From Flagellimonas aurea (GTDB lineage: Bacteria > Bacteroidota > Bacteroidia > Flavobacteriales > Flavobacteriaceae), in assembly GCF_017313785.1 (NCBI RefSeq), contig NZ_JAFLNL010000007.1:62001-126000 (forward strand): a DNA stretch of 64,000 nucleotides, given 5' to 3'. Under the pieces are notes generated by a model. The model did not search any database. It saw only the letters and a list, made by a program, of their open reading frames with translations, and had not been told where the DNA came from. Positions 16,985 to 25,382 of the stretch are shown one piece after another. How positions within the stretch are numbered: the first letter of the stretch is position 1; every line of letters starts with the position of its first letter. Position numbers and translations under genes: made by a program.

Positions 16985-17827
16985 TCAGTTGGTAAATAAT
17001 CTTAGGGTGAAAGAGGTAGCACGTCTGTACAATTTGAATTTCAGGAACACGATAAACCCTACTGAGCCTAACTGGACCACAGGTGCAAAGAAGCCCTGGC
17101 CTGTATCGGTTCCAAACAGGTTTACCCAGAAATTGGTGTTGATTTCGGTATAAATGGCATTGACAAATACATTGACCAGAAAAAATGCTGGCACGAGCAT
17201 ATAAACGGCAGCGTACAATTTAAAGAAGGTATATGCGAGCGAGCGAAACTTTTCAAATACGGCAAGGCTAATGACCAAAGGAAAAAAGGCTTGCATTATT
17301 CCCAATAGGAAAAAACGCTCTGCTAAGAATAGCGGATAGATAAACAAATCCAATATCCAGAGTATGGTACTTAATATAAAGGCCAAAATTTTGAATCCAA
17401 ACAATGGCGTCACCAACGCCTCGTACAAAAGTGTCATTGCCGAACTTGCCGCATCAAAAAGACTTACATCTTCCTCTAATGGTATATCCTGCATCTGTAA
17501 CGGTAGTAATGCAGGTGCGGTTCCTCGATACTGTCCTTCGATGGCCACTAAAATCCCATCAAAAAACCCTAATACCTGCGTTGAGAATATGACCAAAAGC
17601 ACAATGGCAAAATTCTTGGACAATTCGCCCGGACTCAAACCCCAAGTATAGCCGTCTTTATCAGCAACGCCTTCGTTGTATTTTTTAAGAATATTGATCA
17701 AGAAAAATAGGACAGCGAGCGTTTTCATTCCGGCAATGGTATATTGCGAAAAGTCGCTGGCCTGTATGGTCTGGAACACCGTATCGATGTATTCCAACCC
17801 AATCCCTAAAATGATGGTCGCGGTCAT
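16985..17827 (-). CDS. traJ: Conjugative transposon protein TraJ (VirB6-like)
   Basis: The 280-residue polytopic membrane protein has about seven hydrophobic segments, including TLAVLFFLINILKKY, FAIVLLVIFSTQVLGFF and LAFILSTILWILDLFIYPLF. This fits TraJ, the VirB6-like inner-membrane channel component of Bacteroidetes conjugation systems. It lies 2 bp after traI and 2 bp before traK, in a tight operon. The C-terminus (LYRRATSFTLRLFTN) is basic and probably cytoplasmic. Confidence 0.9.
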   Translation of the reverse strand: MTATIILGIGLEYIDTVFQTIQASDFSQYTIAGMKTLAVLFFLINILKKYNEGVADKDGYTWGLSPGELSKNFAIVLLVIFSTQVLGFFDGILVAIEGQYRGTAPALLPLQMQDIPLEEDVSLFDAASSAMTLLYEALVTPLFGFKILAFILSTILWILDLFIYPLFLAERFFLLGIMQAFFPLVISLAVFEKFRSLAYTFFKLYAAVYMLVPAFFLVNVFVNAIYTEINTNFWVNLFGTDTGQGFFAPVVQLGSVGFIVFLKFKLYRRATSFTLRLFTN

Positions 17828-17829
17828 TT

Positions 17830-18405
17830 TTAATATCCTGTTTCTCGATTATTGACTTTATCCTGCATTTTTCTGAAAGAAATAATGTCTCGATAGCGTT
17901 TCGTTTTTGTAGTGATGTTTGCAACCATTTGCTTTGATTCCAGTTCTTTTGCTTTCAGTATTTCTGCACGTTCGGCATCGCTCATTTTTAGATAATCACT
18001 TGATAGGACTTCGTCTATAAAATCCACCGTGTCCAATGAATTTTGTACAATGGTTTCGAAAGAGCCCATAACCCTGTCAATTTCCTCGGGTTTGATATAG
18101 GGCGAATTGAGAATATCCTGAAGGTCATTCTGCATTACATTGATGAGGCGTTGATTATTCTCTGCGATTTCCTCAACTGCTCTTAACTGTTGGACAACGC
18201 TCGATACTTTCTCAATAGCTTCTTTGGCATCCTTCAAGAACTTTACGGATTTAATCATTTCTGCCGTCTGTTTACCCGATTCCAAGAGCTGTTTTACCAA
18301 GCTAATGAAGTTGGTGTTGTCATATACAGGCATTCCCTGGCACGCAGCGCGTGCAGGCAGTAAAAAGATGAATGCCGTTGCTATAATTAAAAGTTTTGTC
18401 TTCAT
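17830..18405 (-). CDS. traI: Conjugative transposon protein TraI (DUF4141, VirB5-like)
   Basis: The 191-residue protein has a signal peptide (MKTKLLIIATAFIFLLPARAACQG) and a mostly helical mature region with heptad-like stretches (DAKEAIEKVSSVVQQLRAVEEIAENNQRLINVMQ). This matches the DUF4141/TraI family, which resembles VirB5 minor pilus or periplasmic subunits. It starts 4 bp after the traG stop and ends 2 bp before traJ. Its exact role in mating-pair formation is inferred from operon position. Confidence 0.87.
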   Translation of the reverse strand: MKTKLLIIATAFIFLLPARAACQGMPVYDNTNFISLVKQLLESGKQTAEMIKSVKFLKDAKEAIEKVSSVVQQLRAVEEIAENNQRLINVMQNDLQDILNSPYIKPEEIDRVMGSFETIVQNSLDTVDFIDEVLSSDYLKMSDAERAEILKAKELESKQMVANITTKTKRYRDIISFRKMQDKVNNRETGY

Positions 18406-18409
18406 AACA

Positions 18410-20812
18410 TTATGTTTTAGATGTGAATTGAATGATTGCTTTTTCCATATCCTGATGCTCGTCGTAGAGCTTCATTATTTTCTCGTTTTCCAATCCATCG
18501 GTCAGATAAGCCGCATAGACTTCTTTTGGAACTTCCAAGCGGAAGATGTTACTTTCCTTCCCGATTTTGATAAACATTTCGGTGTACTTCCGTGGTCCAG
18601 AAAGATTGTTCTTGATGGATTTTAGTTGGTTTAGGTCGTGGCTCGAAAGGTTGAGCCTTTTGACCAGTTCATCGTAACCTTTTTCATTGTTCAGGCTGTA
18701 GATGACCTGCGTGTTCTCAAGAATACTTGCCGATGTGGAATTGTTGGGTAGTTGATTGATGGATTGTAGAATAATACCAATCGCACCATTTTGTTTACGA
18801 ATGGCTTGATAATAGAATTCCACACTTTCCAATACATTATCAAACTTCAATTGTTTGGCAAACTCATCAAACAGGATTATTCCTTTTTCGGCTCGATTTC
18901 GCCAAATGGTCCTTTGGATAGCGGTCTTGATGAGCTTGAGCATTACGGACAAAATTTCCTTGTTGTCCTTTACTTCATCGAGTTCAAAGACAATCAAACG
19001 CTTGTCTTCGATTTTATAGGTCTGGTCTTCGCTCACTTCAAAAAGGAAGCTGTATAGACCATCGCCGACATACTCTGACATTACGTGCAAAAAGCTCGTA
19101 ACATTGAAGTAGTCGGGATGGATTTTTAGGGTATTCAAAAGGTCTTTTTGATGCCCTTCTATAAAGTTGTAGAAACCATCCAAAGAATGGTTTTCAGTTG
19201 TGCTATCGTAGTAATGGCGCAATATTTTTTTCACCGATACCGATTGTGCCTTGGTCACTTTTAAATCCGAAGCGAACAGTTCGAACAAGAACACCGATAG
19301 GTCTTCCAATCGTTCGGGCGTAAGGTCATTGGTATCGCTGATATAAAATGGATTGATACCGAGGTTCTTTCCACTCTCATAGCGAAGCACGGTGTATTTT
19401 TCGGGATAGAGCTTGGCAAATTTTGTGTAGGATCCACCGAGGTCGATAATGACCAGACGAACACCACTTTCAAAATACTGACGAAGAATATTATTAGCCA
19501 GAAAAGACTTGCCTTCCCCGGTCGGGGCGAAAATGGCAAAGTTCCTTGCCTTGATGCGTTTCTTGCGTTCATCCCATACATCTTTCAATACGGGAACGTT
19601 GTGTTCCCTATCATTAAAGATGATTCCGGTAGCGTCAGATTTGTAATTTGTATTGTTGATGAGCAGGCATAGCGCGTGCTTCAAATCGGTAACGTATAAA
19701 TCGTTGTTTGAAAAATTAGAGGAAAAACAACAGTAACTATTCAGTATGTAATTCTTTCGTTCTTCACCTCTGGGATAGTAAGGGATGATGTCCAGTTCCT
19801 TAAACTCGGTCTTTATTTTAGAACCTATTCGGCTCAGGTTTTCCGGGTTCTTGTCCCAATACACGATGTTTAAATGGCCACGGATAATGCGCGCATTGTC
19901 GTCTGCATTGATTTGGTCAAGAATGTGCTGAATTTTTCCAAGTACGACTTTGTTTTGTGAACCGAAGTTTGAACTCTTATTGAGTTCTTCGATTTTCTTA
20001 TCGAGTAGTTTTCGCCATTTCTGTTTGTCATCTAAATACAAGATTTGATTGACGATATGATTCTCGTTAAGCGTCAGCCCAAGGCCATCAATAAACCCTT
20101 GATGAAATACAAAATCGTCAGAAGTGAATTTCTCATTGGTCTTGCTCGTCTGTACACTTTCGCCAAAGCACAGCTCGCTGTTGACGGCCAGGGCATCAAA
20201 ATGGTTTTCGCCAATGTTGACGCTTTTTTTATCTAATATGATATCCGTATCAAACCCTTCGTTGTAGCCATTGAAATAGCCATTGGTCAACCGTTCTATC
20301 CCTTTCGCTTTAAGCGAAACAAAATGCATCTTACGGCTGTTATTGATAAATGAAATGGAATCACCTACCGAGCCGATAAAACGCTGCACATTGTCATCCA
20401 ACTGCTGGACAATTCCTTTAGAAACCTTACGGAAGGGATTTACATATTTTGAGTTATTCAGGGCTTTGTTCTTGGTAAGCGTAAAGAACAAAAAGCAACG
20501 ATGTTCCATATACTGGCGCCCCTTGAAATGCTCGTGCGTTGCTTTCTCTAAAAATGTAGTATTCGGAAGTTGTTCAGATGAATACGTTTTCTTTAGGTAA
20601 ATGTCCTGTTTGTGAACTACGGTGCCAACGGGTAATGATTTTAATGCCTGGAACCAAGCACCGTGGATATCTTCAAAATCCTTTTGGGATAGCGAATAAA
20701 TTTCTGGCAGATTACCTTGATAGCACAACACCACGTTACCGTTATTGGCAAATATGATATTGTCTTGAATATCTGTGATAGGTCGGTATGCTGAAAGGTT
20801 AATCTTGTTCAT
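18410..20812 (-). CDS. traG: Conjugative transposon ATPase TraG (VirB4-like)
   Basis: The 800-residue ATPase powers assembly of the type IV secretion channel. The N-terminal half matches VirB4 CagE/TrbE-type domains (ITDIQDNIIFANNGNVVLCYQG). The C-terminal half holds Walker A APTGEGKS at about 425-432 and a Walker B region KGIILFDEFAKQL. The C-terminal helicase-like portion includes GAIGIILQSINQL. Its 5' end overlaps traF by 14 bp, indicating coupled translation. Length and motifs are normal for the family. Confidence 0.95.
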   Translation of the reverse strand: MNKINLSAYRPITDIQDNIIFANNGNVVLCYQGNLPEIYSLSQKDFEDIHGAWFQALKSLPVGTVVHKQDIYLKKTYSSEQLPNTTFLEKATHEHFKGRQYMEHRCFLFFTLTKNKALNNSKYVNPFRKVSKGIVQQLDDNVQRFIGSVGDSISFINNSRKMHFVSLKAKGIERLTNGYFNGYNEGFDTDIILDKKSVNIGENHFDALAVNSELCFGESVQTSKTNEKFTSDDFVFHQGFIDGLGLTLNENHIVNQILYLDDKQKWRKLLDKKIEELNKSSNFGSQNKVVLGKIQHILDQINADDNARIIRGHLNIVYWDKNPENLSRIGSKIKTEFKELDIIPYYPRGEERKNYILNSYCCFSSNFSNNDLYVTDLKHALCLLINNTNYKSDATGIIFNDREHNVPVLKDVWDERKKRIKARNFAIFAPTGEGKSFLANNILRQYFESGVRLVIIDLGGSYTKFAKLYPEKYTVLRYESGKNLGINPFYISDTNDLTPERLEDLSVFLFELFASDLKVTKAQSVSVKKILRHYYDSTTENHSLDGFYNFIEGHQKDLLNTLKIHPDYFNVTSFLHVMSEYVGDGLYSFLFEVSEDQTYKIEDKRLIVFELDEVKDNKEILSVMLKLIKTAIQRTIWRNRAEKGIILFDEFAKQLKFDNVLESVEFYYQAIRKQNGAIGIILQSINQLPNNSTSASILENTQVIYSLNNEKGYDELVKRLNLSSHDLNQLKSIKNNLSGPRKYTEMFIKIGKESNIFRLEVPKEVYAAYLTDGLENEKIMKLYDEHQDMEKAIIQFTSKT

Positions 20813-21083
20813 AGTCGAAGCCAGAGTTTCTTTTATTGCTAATCATACGCGGGAAGACTTTCGCCATTTGAAAAATTTGCGGGTTATGAGTCAGTCTTAT
20901 CAATGCCACGTACAGAGTAGCGTTGAATGCAAGTATTCCTATAATTATCCCGAAGCTGAAAGAGAAAATTATGATGAGTAAGGATGCAAGAATGGACACC
21001 ATCATCAATGCAAACAGGGAAATGGGCAGACCAAAAATGACCGCCCGTTTCCTAATGTTTTTGTAGACCTCGTAGCGTTTCAT
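20799..21083 (-). CDS. traF: Conjugative transposon protein TraF (DUF4133, VirB3-like)
   Basis: This 94-residue membrane protein has two adjacent hydrophobic segments (about 17-60) flanked by basic residues, followed by the soluble tail MAKVFPRMISNKR. This is the DUF4133 layout of Bacteroidetes TraF, a VirB3-like partner of the VirB4 ATPase. The 14-bp overlap with traG fits that partnership; in some systems the two are fused. It directly abuts traE. Confidence 0.9.
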   Translation of the reverse strand: MKRYEVYKNIRKRAVIFGLPISLFALMMVSILASLLIIIFSFSFGIIIGILAFNATLYVALIRLTHNPQIFQMAKVFPRMISNKRNSGFDYEQD

Positions 21084-21371
21084 TTATACTACGATTCCGA
21101 TTAGGTAAGTGAAGATGCCGACCACTGCGCCAGCAATCAATACAAAGACAAGCACTCTGGTGATCCCTTTCTTAAGGTCTGCGTTCTCACCAAAAAAGTG
21201 ACCCGCGTTGAACAGGAAACCAATAAGGAAGATGACACCTAAAATGATGGGGAATATGGTACGGATTGTATCGGAAACATCGTTTACCGAATCTTCAATA
21301 CCACCAATTTGTGCAAAAAGCGATGTGGATAAGAGCGAAAGAAAGCCCGCCAAATAATATGTTTTTTTCAT
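21084..21371 (-). CDS. traE: Conjugative transposon protein TraE (DUF4134, VirB2-like)
   Basis: The 95-residue protein has a signal peptide (MKKTYYLAGFLSLLSTSLFAQ) and two further hydrophobic segments (about 38-60 and 70-94), the plan of VirB2-like pilin subunits. The family is DUF4134. It is the first gene of the minus-strand tra operon; the 169-bp gap to the divergent amidase gene should contain the operon promoter. That gap is very AT-rich and I could not single out one promoter. Confidence 0.9.
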   Translation of the reverse strand: MKKTYYLAGFLSLLSTSLFAQIGGIEDSVNDVSDTIRTIFPIILGVIFLIGFLFNAGHFFGENADLKKGITRVLVFVLIAGAVVGIFTYLIGIVV

Positions 21372-21540
21372 AACGAATGGGTTTAAAATTTTGGTTCATT
21401 TTCCGTTGTTTGAAATTTACATATATTTAAACATAAATAATTGAAAATCAAATATTTGTGAATAAAATATTATTTGATATGGTTTGGTTTTCGTTGTTAT
21501 TATTTAGCATCAAATTTTATGGAATTTTGAAACCCAACTG

Positions 21541-22203
21541 TTGAAAACCCAAAAATTGAAAATAAAAAAGTGGCTCAAAAACGTCAGTTTTTTGATTTTG
21601 CTTCTAAAAACGTGCTTCATTTTTGGACAAGAAACGAGTGCTCAAAAACGAATAATTATTGATGTTGGACACGGTGGAAAAGATGCTGGTGCAATTGGTA
21701 TAAATGGCATCCAAGAAAAGGATGTTGTTTTGGATATTGCAAACGAGATTTTAAGGTTAAATAACGACTTAGAAAAGCCACTCGATATATATTTAACGAG
21801 GTATAGTGATACGCTCATTTCACTTTCAGATAGAACCAAGCTGGCTAAAGTATTAAAGGCGGATTTATTTATGTCCTTGCATTGCAATAATTCTGATAAT
21901 CTGGATGCGAGAGGGATAGAGGTTTATGCTTCAAGAAAACAAAAGGAATTCTCAAAAGCATCGGTTTTTATAGGCTATCAAATTGAACGAGCCCTTTGTG
22001 AAGCCATTGGTTATGAAAGTCGAGGTATAAAGTTTGCCAATTTTAAGGTGCTTCGGGAAACGATTGGGTTTATGCCTTCGGTACTTTTGGAATTGGGCTT
22101 TTTGTCCAATCAGGATGAAGGCAGCTACATTTCGGATAAGAATAATATTGAACGCATTGCACTATCAATATTATTATCCATTCAAAAATCAATAGAATTA
22201 TGA
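21541..22203 (+). CDS. N-acetylmuramoyl-L-alanine amidase (Amidase_3)
   Basis: The 220-residue protein starts with TTG, the only start in frame that keeps the signal peptide (about 30 residues ending FIFGQ). Zinc-ligand motifs of Amidase_3 are present: DVGHGGKDAGA (His about 44), a Glu in EKDVVLDIA, SLHCNN (about 111-116) and the catalytic Glu in LLELGFLSN (about 182-190). It cuts the bond between muramic acid and the stem peptide. Encoded divergently from traE, it probably opens the cell wall locally for the conjugation channel. Its stop codon overlaps the start of a 32-residue ORF. Confidence 0.9.
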   Translation: MKTQKLKIKKWLKNVSFLILLLKTCFIFGQETSAQKRIIIDVGHGGKDAGAIGINGIQEKDVVLDIANEILRLNNDLEKPLDIYLTRYSDTLISLSDRTKLAKVLKADLFMSLHCNNSDNLDARGIEVYASRKQKEFSKASVFIGYQIERALCEAIGYESRGIKFANFKVLRETIGFMPSVLLELGFLSNQDEGSYISDKNNIERIALSILLSIQKSIEL

Positions 22204-22298
22204 AAGATATATTTTTAGAGTTAACAAAGAGTTTGAAGGACATTGTACTTCAATTTGTTTCAGAAGTCATATTATTATACAAATCCTTTAGAAGTTGA
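22200..22298 (+). CDS. Possible 32-residue peptide coupled to the amidase gene
   Basis: The ATG overlaps the amidase stop as ATGA, and the ORF encodes MKDIFLELTKSLKDIVLQ followed by 14 further, mostly hydrophobic residues ending FRS. The peptide is amphipathic to hydrophobic. The ORF ends exactly where the convergent DnaC-like gene ends (22299). The ATGA arrangement is the typical signature of translational coupling, but the ORF is very short and no homology can be judged by eye. Confidence 0.35.
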   Translation: MKDIFLELTKSLKDIVLQFVSEVILLYKSFRS

Positions 22299-22961
22299 TT
22301 ATTTACGCTTATCCCCAGCCTTCGTATCAAAAGCAATCAAATTAAAAAGTTCTCGCATCCGACTACGGACGCGGTTGCCGTAGCGCTCTTCGAGTTCTTC
22401 GGCATTAAGGTTGGTGGTGGCGTGGGTCTTTATTTTTCTTTTGGTGCTTAAATAGAGTTCGTATCGTGAGAGCAGTACTTCGCCCATTACATTCAAATCC
22501 TTACCATAAAAACGACCAGCAGGTTCAACGCCTAAATCGTCAAAGCAATAGAACTTAGTGTTGCCGTATTCCTCAACCGTTTTAAACCCCAAATGGTTGA
22601 AACTAAAAGTAACATTTCGGCAGGGAATCATTTCATAAGGGCGTTGCAAAGGCACGATATGGCGCAACAGCTTCATCAAGCTGGTTTTGCCACAGCCAAC
22701 AGGCCCGGAAAGCAGGATACCTTTGTCGATATCAATTTCATATTTTTCGCAGTTTTCTTTGTCGCGGATAAAATATGAACAGAGCTTTAGCAGAATACCT
22801 TTGTCTTCATCATAAATCCTGAATCTTTTGCCAAATAACAGCTTGCCCTTTGCATTCAGGTAAATCAGGATTTTAGGGAAATCGTACAGTACGCTTTTAC
22901 CGTCAAATTTGCCGAGCGAATATTCCACGCCACCTTCGATGATTTTAGAGGGGTTGTCCAT
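22299..22961 (-). CDS. DnaC-like AAA+ ATPase, probable helicase loader
   Basis: I chose the ATG at 22961 (MDNPSKII); the longer form from 23039 would overlap the upstream gene by 95 bp. The 220-residue protein holds Walker A SGPVGCGKTS (about 85-94), Walker B FYCFDDLG and a sensor-1-like THATTNLNAEELEERYG. This is the DnaC/IstB-type AAA+ fold. DnaC-like proteins load the replicative helicase at an origin. It follows the putative initiator gene with a 17-bp overlap, an O/P-like pair as in lambdoid replication. IstB-like roles in transposition are unlikely since no IstA is present. Confidence 0.8.
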   Translation of the reverse strand: MDNPSKIIEGGVEYSLGKFDGKSVLYDFPKILIYLNAKGKLLFGKRFRIYDEDKGILLKLCSYFIRDKENCEKYEIDIDKGILLSGPVGCGKTSLMKLLRHIVPLQRPYEMIPCRNVTFSFNHLGFKTVEEYGNTKFYCFDDLGVEPAGRFYGKDLNVMGEVLLSRYELYLSTKRKIKTHATTNLNAEELEERYGNRVRSRMRELFNLIAFDTKAGDKRK

Positions 22962-23697
22962 AGTCTTTCGATTTAGTGGTTCGTAGGTTGTCCTTGATTT
23001 GGGACGGTTGTTTTTTCTTTGGCTTATTTTCTGACTCAAATAACTCGGTTCTGTCCATCCAGTTTATGGCTACCGAACGCCAATCGCGAATCGGTTCACC
23101 ATCGCCTGTTTGCCAATCTCGGTCAGCGTAGTGCTGGTAGAACTTTTCAGCTTCAGCTTTATCAAAATTCTTTTCTTCAAAAAAATCAACGACAGCCAGA
23201 CAGTCCTTTGGCTGTTTTATATAGTTTTCTTGTTTGATATTGTTTGTATTAGATACCAATGCTTGTCCATTGGTGGGACGGTGTTTGTACACCACCTGTC
23301 CATTTTTGGGATGGTGGTGTCCCTCAAGCGGTACACCTCTGGGATAGTACTGTTCCTCAAGCTGTTCCAATATGGGATGGTACTGTCCCGAAACTGGTTC
23401 ATCACTTGTGCCTAAAATGGACATCTTGATTTTACTGCCCTTATACGGATTGTTGGACGGGAAATAGGATAGGTATTCCCAAGTGTGAAGCTCGGTTATG
23501 CATCTATGGTAGGTAGATTTTGAACCAATCTTTGCCACACGCATCAATTCCCTGCGGTTTACGTAGAACTCATCCATAAAACGGCAACTGTTCCATTCTT
23601 GGAACAGGGCCATATACAGACTGATATGGGTAGGATTTAGGCGGTCATCAAAATAGAACGTTTCAAAAGCCGCGTTGAGTAGCTTTATGTAGTTCAT
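22945..23697 (-). CDS. Putative ICE replication initiator with internal repeats
   Basis: This 250-residue protein has an N-terminal winged-helix-like region (about 1-85: FYVNRRELMRVAKIGSKSTYHRCITELHTWEYL), a middle segment of four 11-residue repeats each ending with a Tyr/His-rich triplet and Pro (about 98-141), and a C-terminal DnaD/replisome-organiser-like segment (FYQHYADRDWQTGDGEPIRDWRSVAINWM). The order winged helix, repeat region and DWRS motif resembles phage replisome organisers. The helicase-loader gene overlaps its 3' end and an excisionase-like gene lies 4 bp upstream. The function is inferred; no direct family match is certain. Confidence 0.6.
   Translation of the reverse strand: MNYIKLLNAAFETFYFDDRLNPTHISLYMALFQEWNSCRFMDEFYVNRRELMRVAKIGSKSTYHRCITELHTWEYLSYFPSNNPYKGSKIKMSILGTSDEPVSGQYHPILEQLEEQYYPRGVPLEGHHHPKNGQVVYKHRPTNGQALVSNTNNIKQENYIKQPKDCLAVVDFFEEKNFDKAEAEKFYQHYADRDWQTGDGEPIRDWRSVAINWMDRTELFESENKPKKKQPSQIKDNLRTTKSKDYGQPL
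23274..23405. repeat. Four iteron-like 33-bp tandem repeats inside the initiator gene
   Basis: Copies start at 23274, 23307, 23340 and 23373, spaced exactly 33 bp. The conserved first 17 bases read TGGGATGGTACTGTCCC in the last copy with a few changes in the others. They encode the four 11-residue repeats of the initiator. Confidence 0.8.
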
Positions 23698-23701
23698 AGC
23701 A

Positions 23702-23986
23702 TCAGGAATTTAACCCGTGGTGCACACGGTTGGCATCCATTACCTTTTGAATTTCCTCGGCATCATAATAGATGATTCCGCCTACCTTAGTGTATGGCAA
23801 GGTGCCATTGATGCGAAGGTTCTGAAGCGTTCCCGGACTCACTTGAAGCAAATCCATTACTTCGGAAGATTTAAGGTATTTCTTGATTTTTCCAGATGCT
23901 TGTCTGGCCAAAAGACTTTTGATGTCATCGAGCAATTCCATCTTGAATTCCCGAAGGTCGTCTGTGGTGATGATACTTGTCGGCAT
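23702..23986 (-). CDS. Helix-turn-helix (AlpA/excisionase-like) DNA-binding protein
   Basis: The 94-residue protein carries an HTH_17/MerR-like domain in its second half: KYLKSSEVMDLLQVSPGTLQNLRINGTLPYTKVGGIIYYDAEEIQKVM. The N-terminal 35 residues form a helix (LREFKMELLDDIKSLLARQ). Proteins of this kind act as excisionases or regulators in Bacteroidetes ICEs. It is the first gene of the operon with the initiator and helicase loader, 4 bp upstream of the initiator. Xis versus transcription regulator cannot be decided by sequence. Confidence 0.85.
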   Translation of the reverse strand: MPTSIITTDDLREFKMELLDDIKSLLARQASGKIKKYLKSSEVMDLLQVSPGTLQNLRINGTLPYTKVGGIIYYDAEEIQKVMDANRVHHGLNS

Positions 23987-24107
23987 AATAGAACGGTTTA
24001 AAAGAAAGGGACTATCGCATTGCTTTCAACTAATTTGATAGCCCCTGACCTGATTTGACTTTCGTTCTACAAATTTGATATGGATTATCGGATTTTCTTC
24101 CCCAGTA

Positions 24108-24261
24108 CGACCGTACTAAGGTGAAAATTTAACATCTTGAAATTTGGGGTGTTTTGACGGTATTTGAGAGTGCGACTGCGAAATTCTATCTATAAAATGA
24201 TTCATATTATATGAGCAATAGGCTGAAAACCAAAACACCGTAGGTCAACCGTACTACGGTG
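24108..24261. repeat. Pair of 16-bp direct repeats in the rteC/HTH intergenic region
   Basis: CGACCGTACTAAGGTG (24108-24123) and CAACCGTACTACGGTG (24246-24261) agree at 14 of 16 positions, 138 bp apart. They lie in the 321-bp gene-free gap 23987-24307, upstream of the HTH gene. The first copy overlaps the small hairpin AGTAC/GTACT; the second is part of a terminator. Apart from these and the terminator I see nothing else in the gap. Confidence 0.5.
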
Positions 24262-24268
24262 TTTTTTT
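24232..24268. terminator. Bidirectional-looking intrinsic terminator
   Basis: AAAACACCGTAG (24232-24243) pairs perfectly over 12 bp with CTACGGTGTTTT (24254-24265), followed by more T on the plus strand and A-rich on the other side. On the minus strand it lies just past the rteC stop codon and would end that transcript. Confidence 0.8.
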
Positions 24269-24307
24269 AACATTTTGATTTGACGGATAAACGGCTGCTA
24301 TAGGCGA

Positions 24308-25135
24308 TTATTTCTCACTTTTATCCATTTCAGAAAGAAGGGAAGTGGACAGCTCATCGAGGAAAAGCGTTCGGCTTTTTTTCCTGTATTTGATGTCTTG
24401 ATAGGTTTTGTAGATGTCTTTCGGCTCAACATCGAATATCTGGCTCAAATAATCTGAAATTTTAACAATGCTAAGATTGTTTTTAGCACCGAGACCCTTC
24501 GAGTGAAGCGCATAGATGAGTTCCACAAAATCCGTATTGCTGAAGGGCCAATGCAATCGTTTAATGGGATGCCTTTTCCCATTTAGTGATTTCTTTAGTT
24601 GAAAACGTCTTTCATCTAAATATTTCAACAGTTTTTGATAAGCTTTATACTTACCTAAAAGCATATCCCGGGGAGTGCAAAATTCAGGGTCTTGGAAGTA
24701 GAATTTTGAAGTGGTGATATGATAACTATCCAGGTAGTCCCGTGTAAAATATTCCTTATCAAAATGAGTGTGGCCTGCATCAATATAACGTCCGAAATCA
24801 AGGTTATACAGAAAAAACCGATTGATTTTGTTGACTTTCTTTCTGATGGTTTTCAGCTGGCTATGTTTGTCAGCTTTGGGAAATTGGAGTTCAAAAGAAT
24901 GAATCTCAGAAAAATGAATAAGTTCAATAAGCGGTACCTGTTTCGTATGTTTGAAAAATCTTATTTCTTTTGCCATCGTATCAAAGCCCTCTCTAAGAAC
25001 CTGTTTTTTGAGTTTGCTTAAAAGGTTACGGCACACCTCGATGGAACGATATGCCCTCTCCAATCTTGAGTTATTTTCAAAGGCTATTTCATTCAGTTGT
25101 GTTGTTAAGCTTTCCGATAGTATTTCGAGTTTCAT
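24308..25135 (-). CDS. rteC: RteC family regulator of ICE excision
   Basis: The start is taken at ATG 25135; the two codons upstream begin with TTG. The 275-residue protein matches RteC: an N-terminal helical region, the middle segment INRFFLYNLDFGRYIDAGHTHFDKEYFTRDY, and the C-terminal FSNTDFVELIYALHSKGLGAKNNLSIVKISDYLSQIFDVE. In CTnDOT, RteC activates transcription of the excision genes. It sits between the replication/HTH operon and the LuxR/GNAT pair. The RteA/RteB two-component genes of CTnDOT were not found here. Confidence 0.92.
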   Translation of the reverse strand: MKLEILSESLTTQLNEIAFENNSRLERAYRSIEVCRNLLSKLKKQVLREGFDTMAKEIRFFKHTKQVPLIELIHFSEIHSFELQFPKADKHSQLKTIRKKVNKINRFFLYNLDFGRYIDAGHTHFDKEYFTRDYLDSYHITTSKFYFQDPEFCTPRDMLLGKYKAYQKLLKYLDERRFQLKKSLNGKRHPIKRLHWPFSNTDFVELIYALHSKGLGAKNNLSIVKISDYLSQIFDVEPKDIYKTYQDIKYRKKSRTLFLDELSTSLLSEMDKSEK

Positions 25136-25382
25136 CAGCAACCGCCTTGGAGTGAGACAACATAATTCGAGATTCTAGTGGGTTGGTAATTGTTGTTGAA
25201 GTCCCTTAACAATCAGTTGCGTGATGCTTAAAAGACTTGAACGAATACCAAAAGCATTCAAAATCCAGTAAAATTAACGAAAAGGGGTAGCTTTCTAAGC
25301 TTTAAAAGCCGTATTTCATTACGGATTAATCCATATTTTAATACGGATATTACTTTATCTTAGAATGTCATAGTAAAGAGCA

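Noticed and set aside
22961-23039. Longer N-terminus for the DnaC-like ATPase
   Set aside because: It would overlap the initiator gene by 95 bp with a basic, non-family extension; the internal ATG at 22961 leaves a normal 17-bp overlap.
23274-23405. Regularly spaced repeats as a CRISPR array
   Set aside because: Repeats are degenerate, follow each other without unique spacers of independent origin, lie in a coding frame and there are no cas genes.
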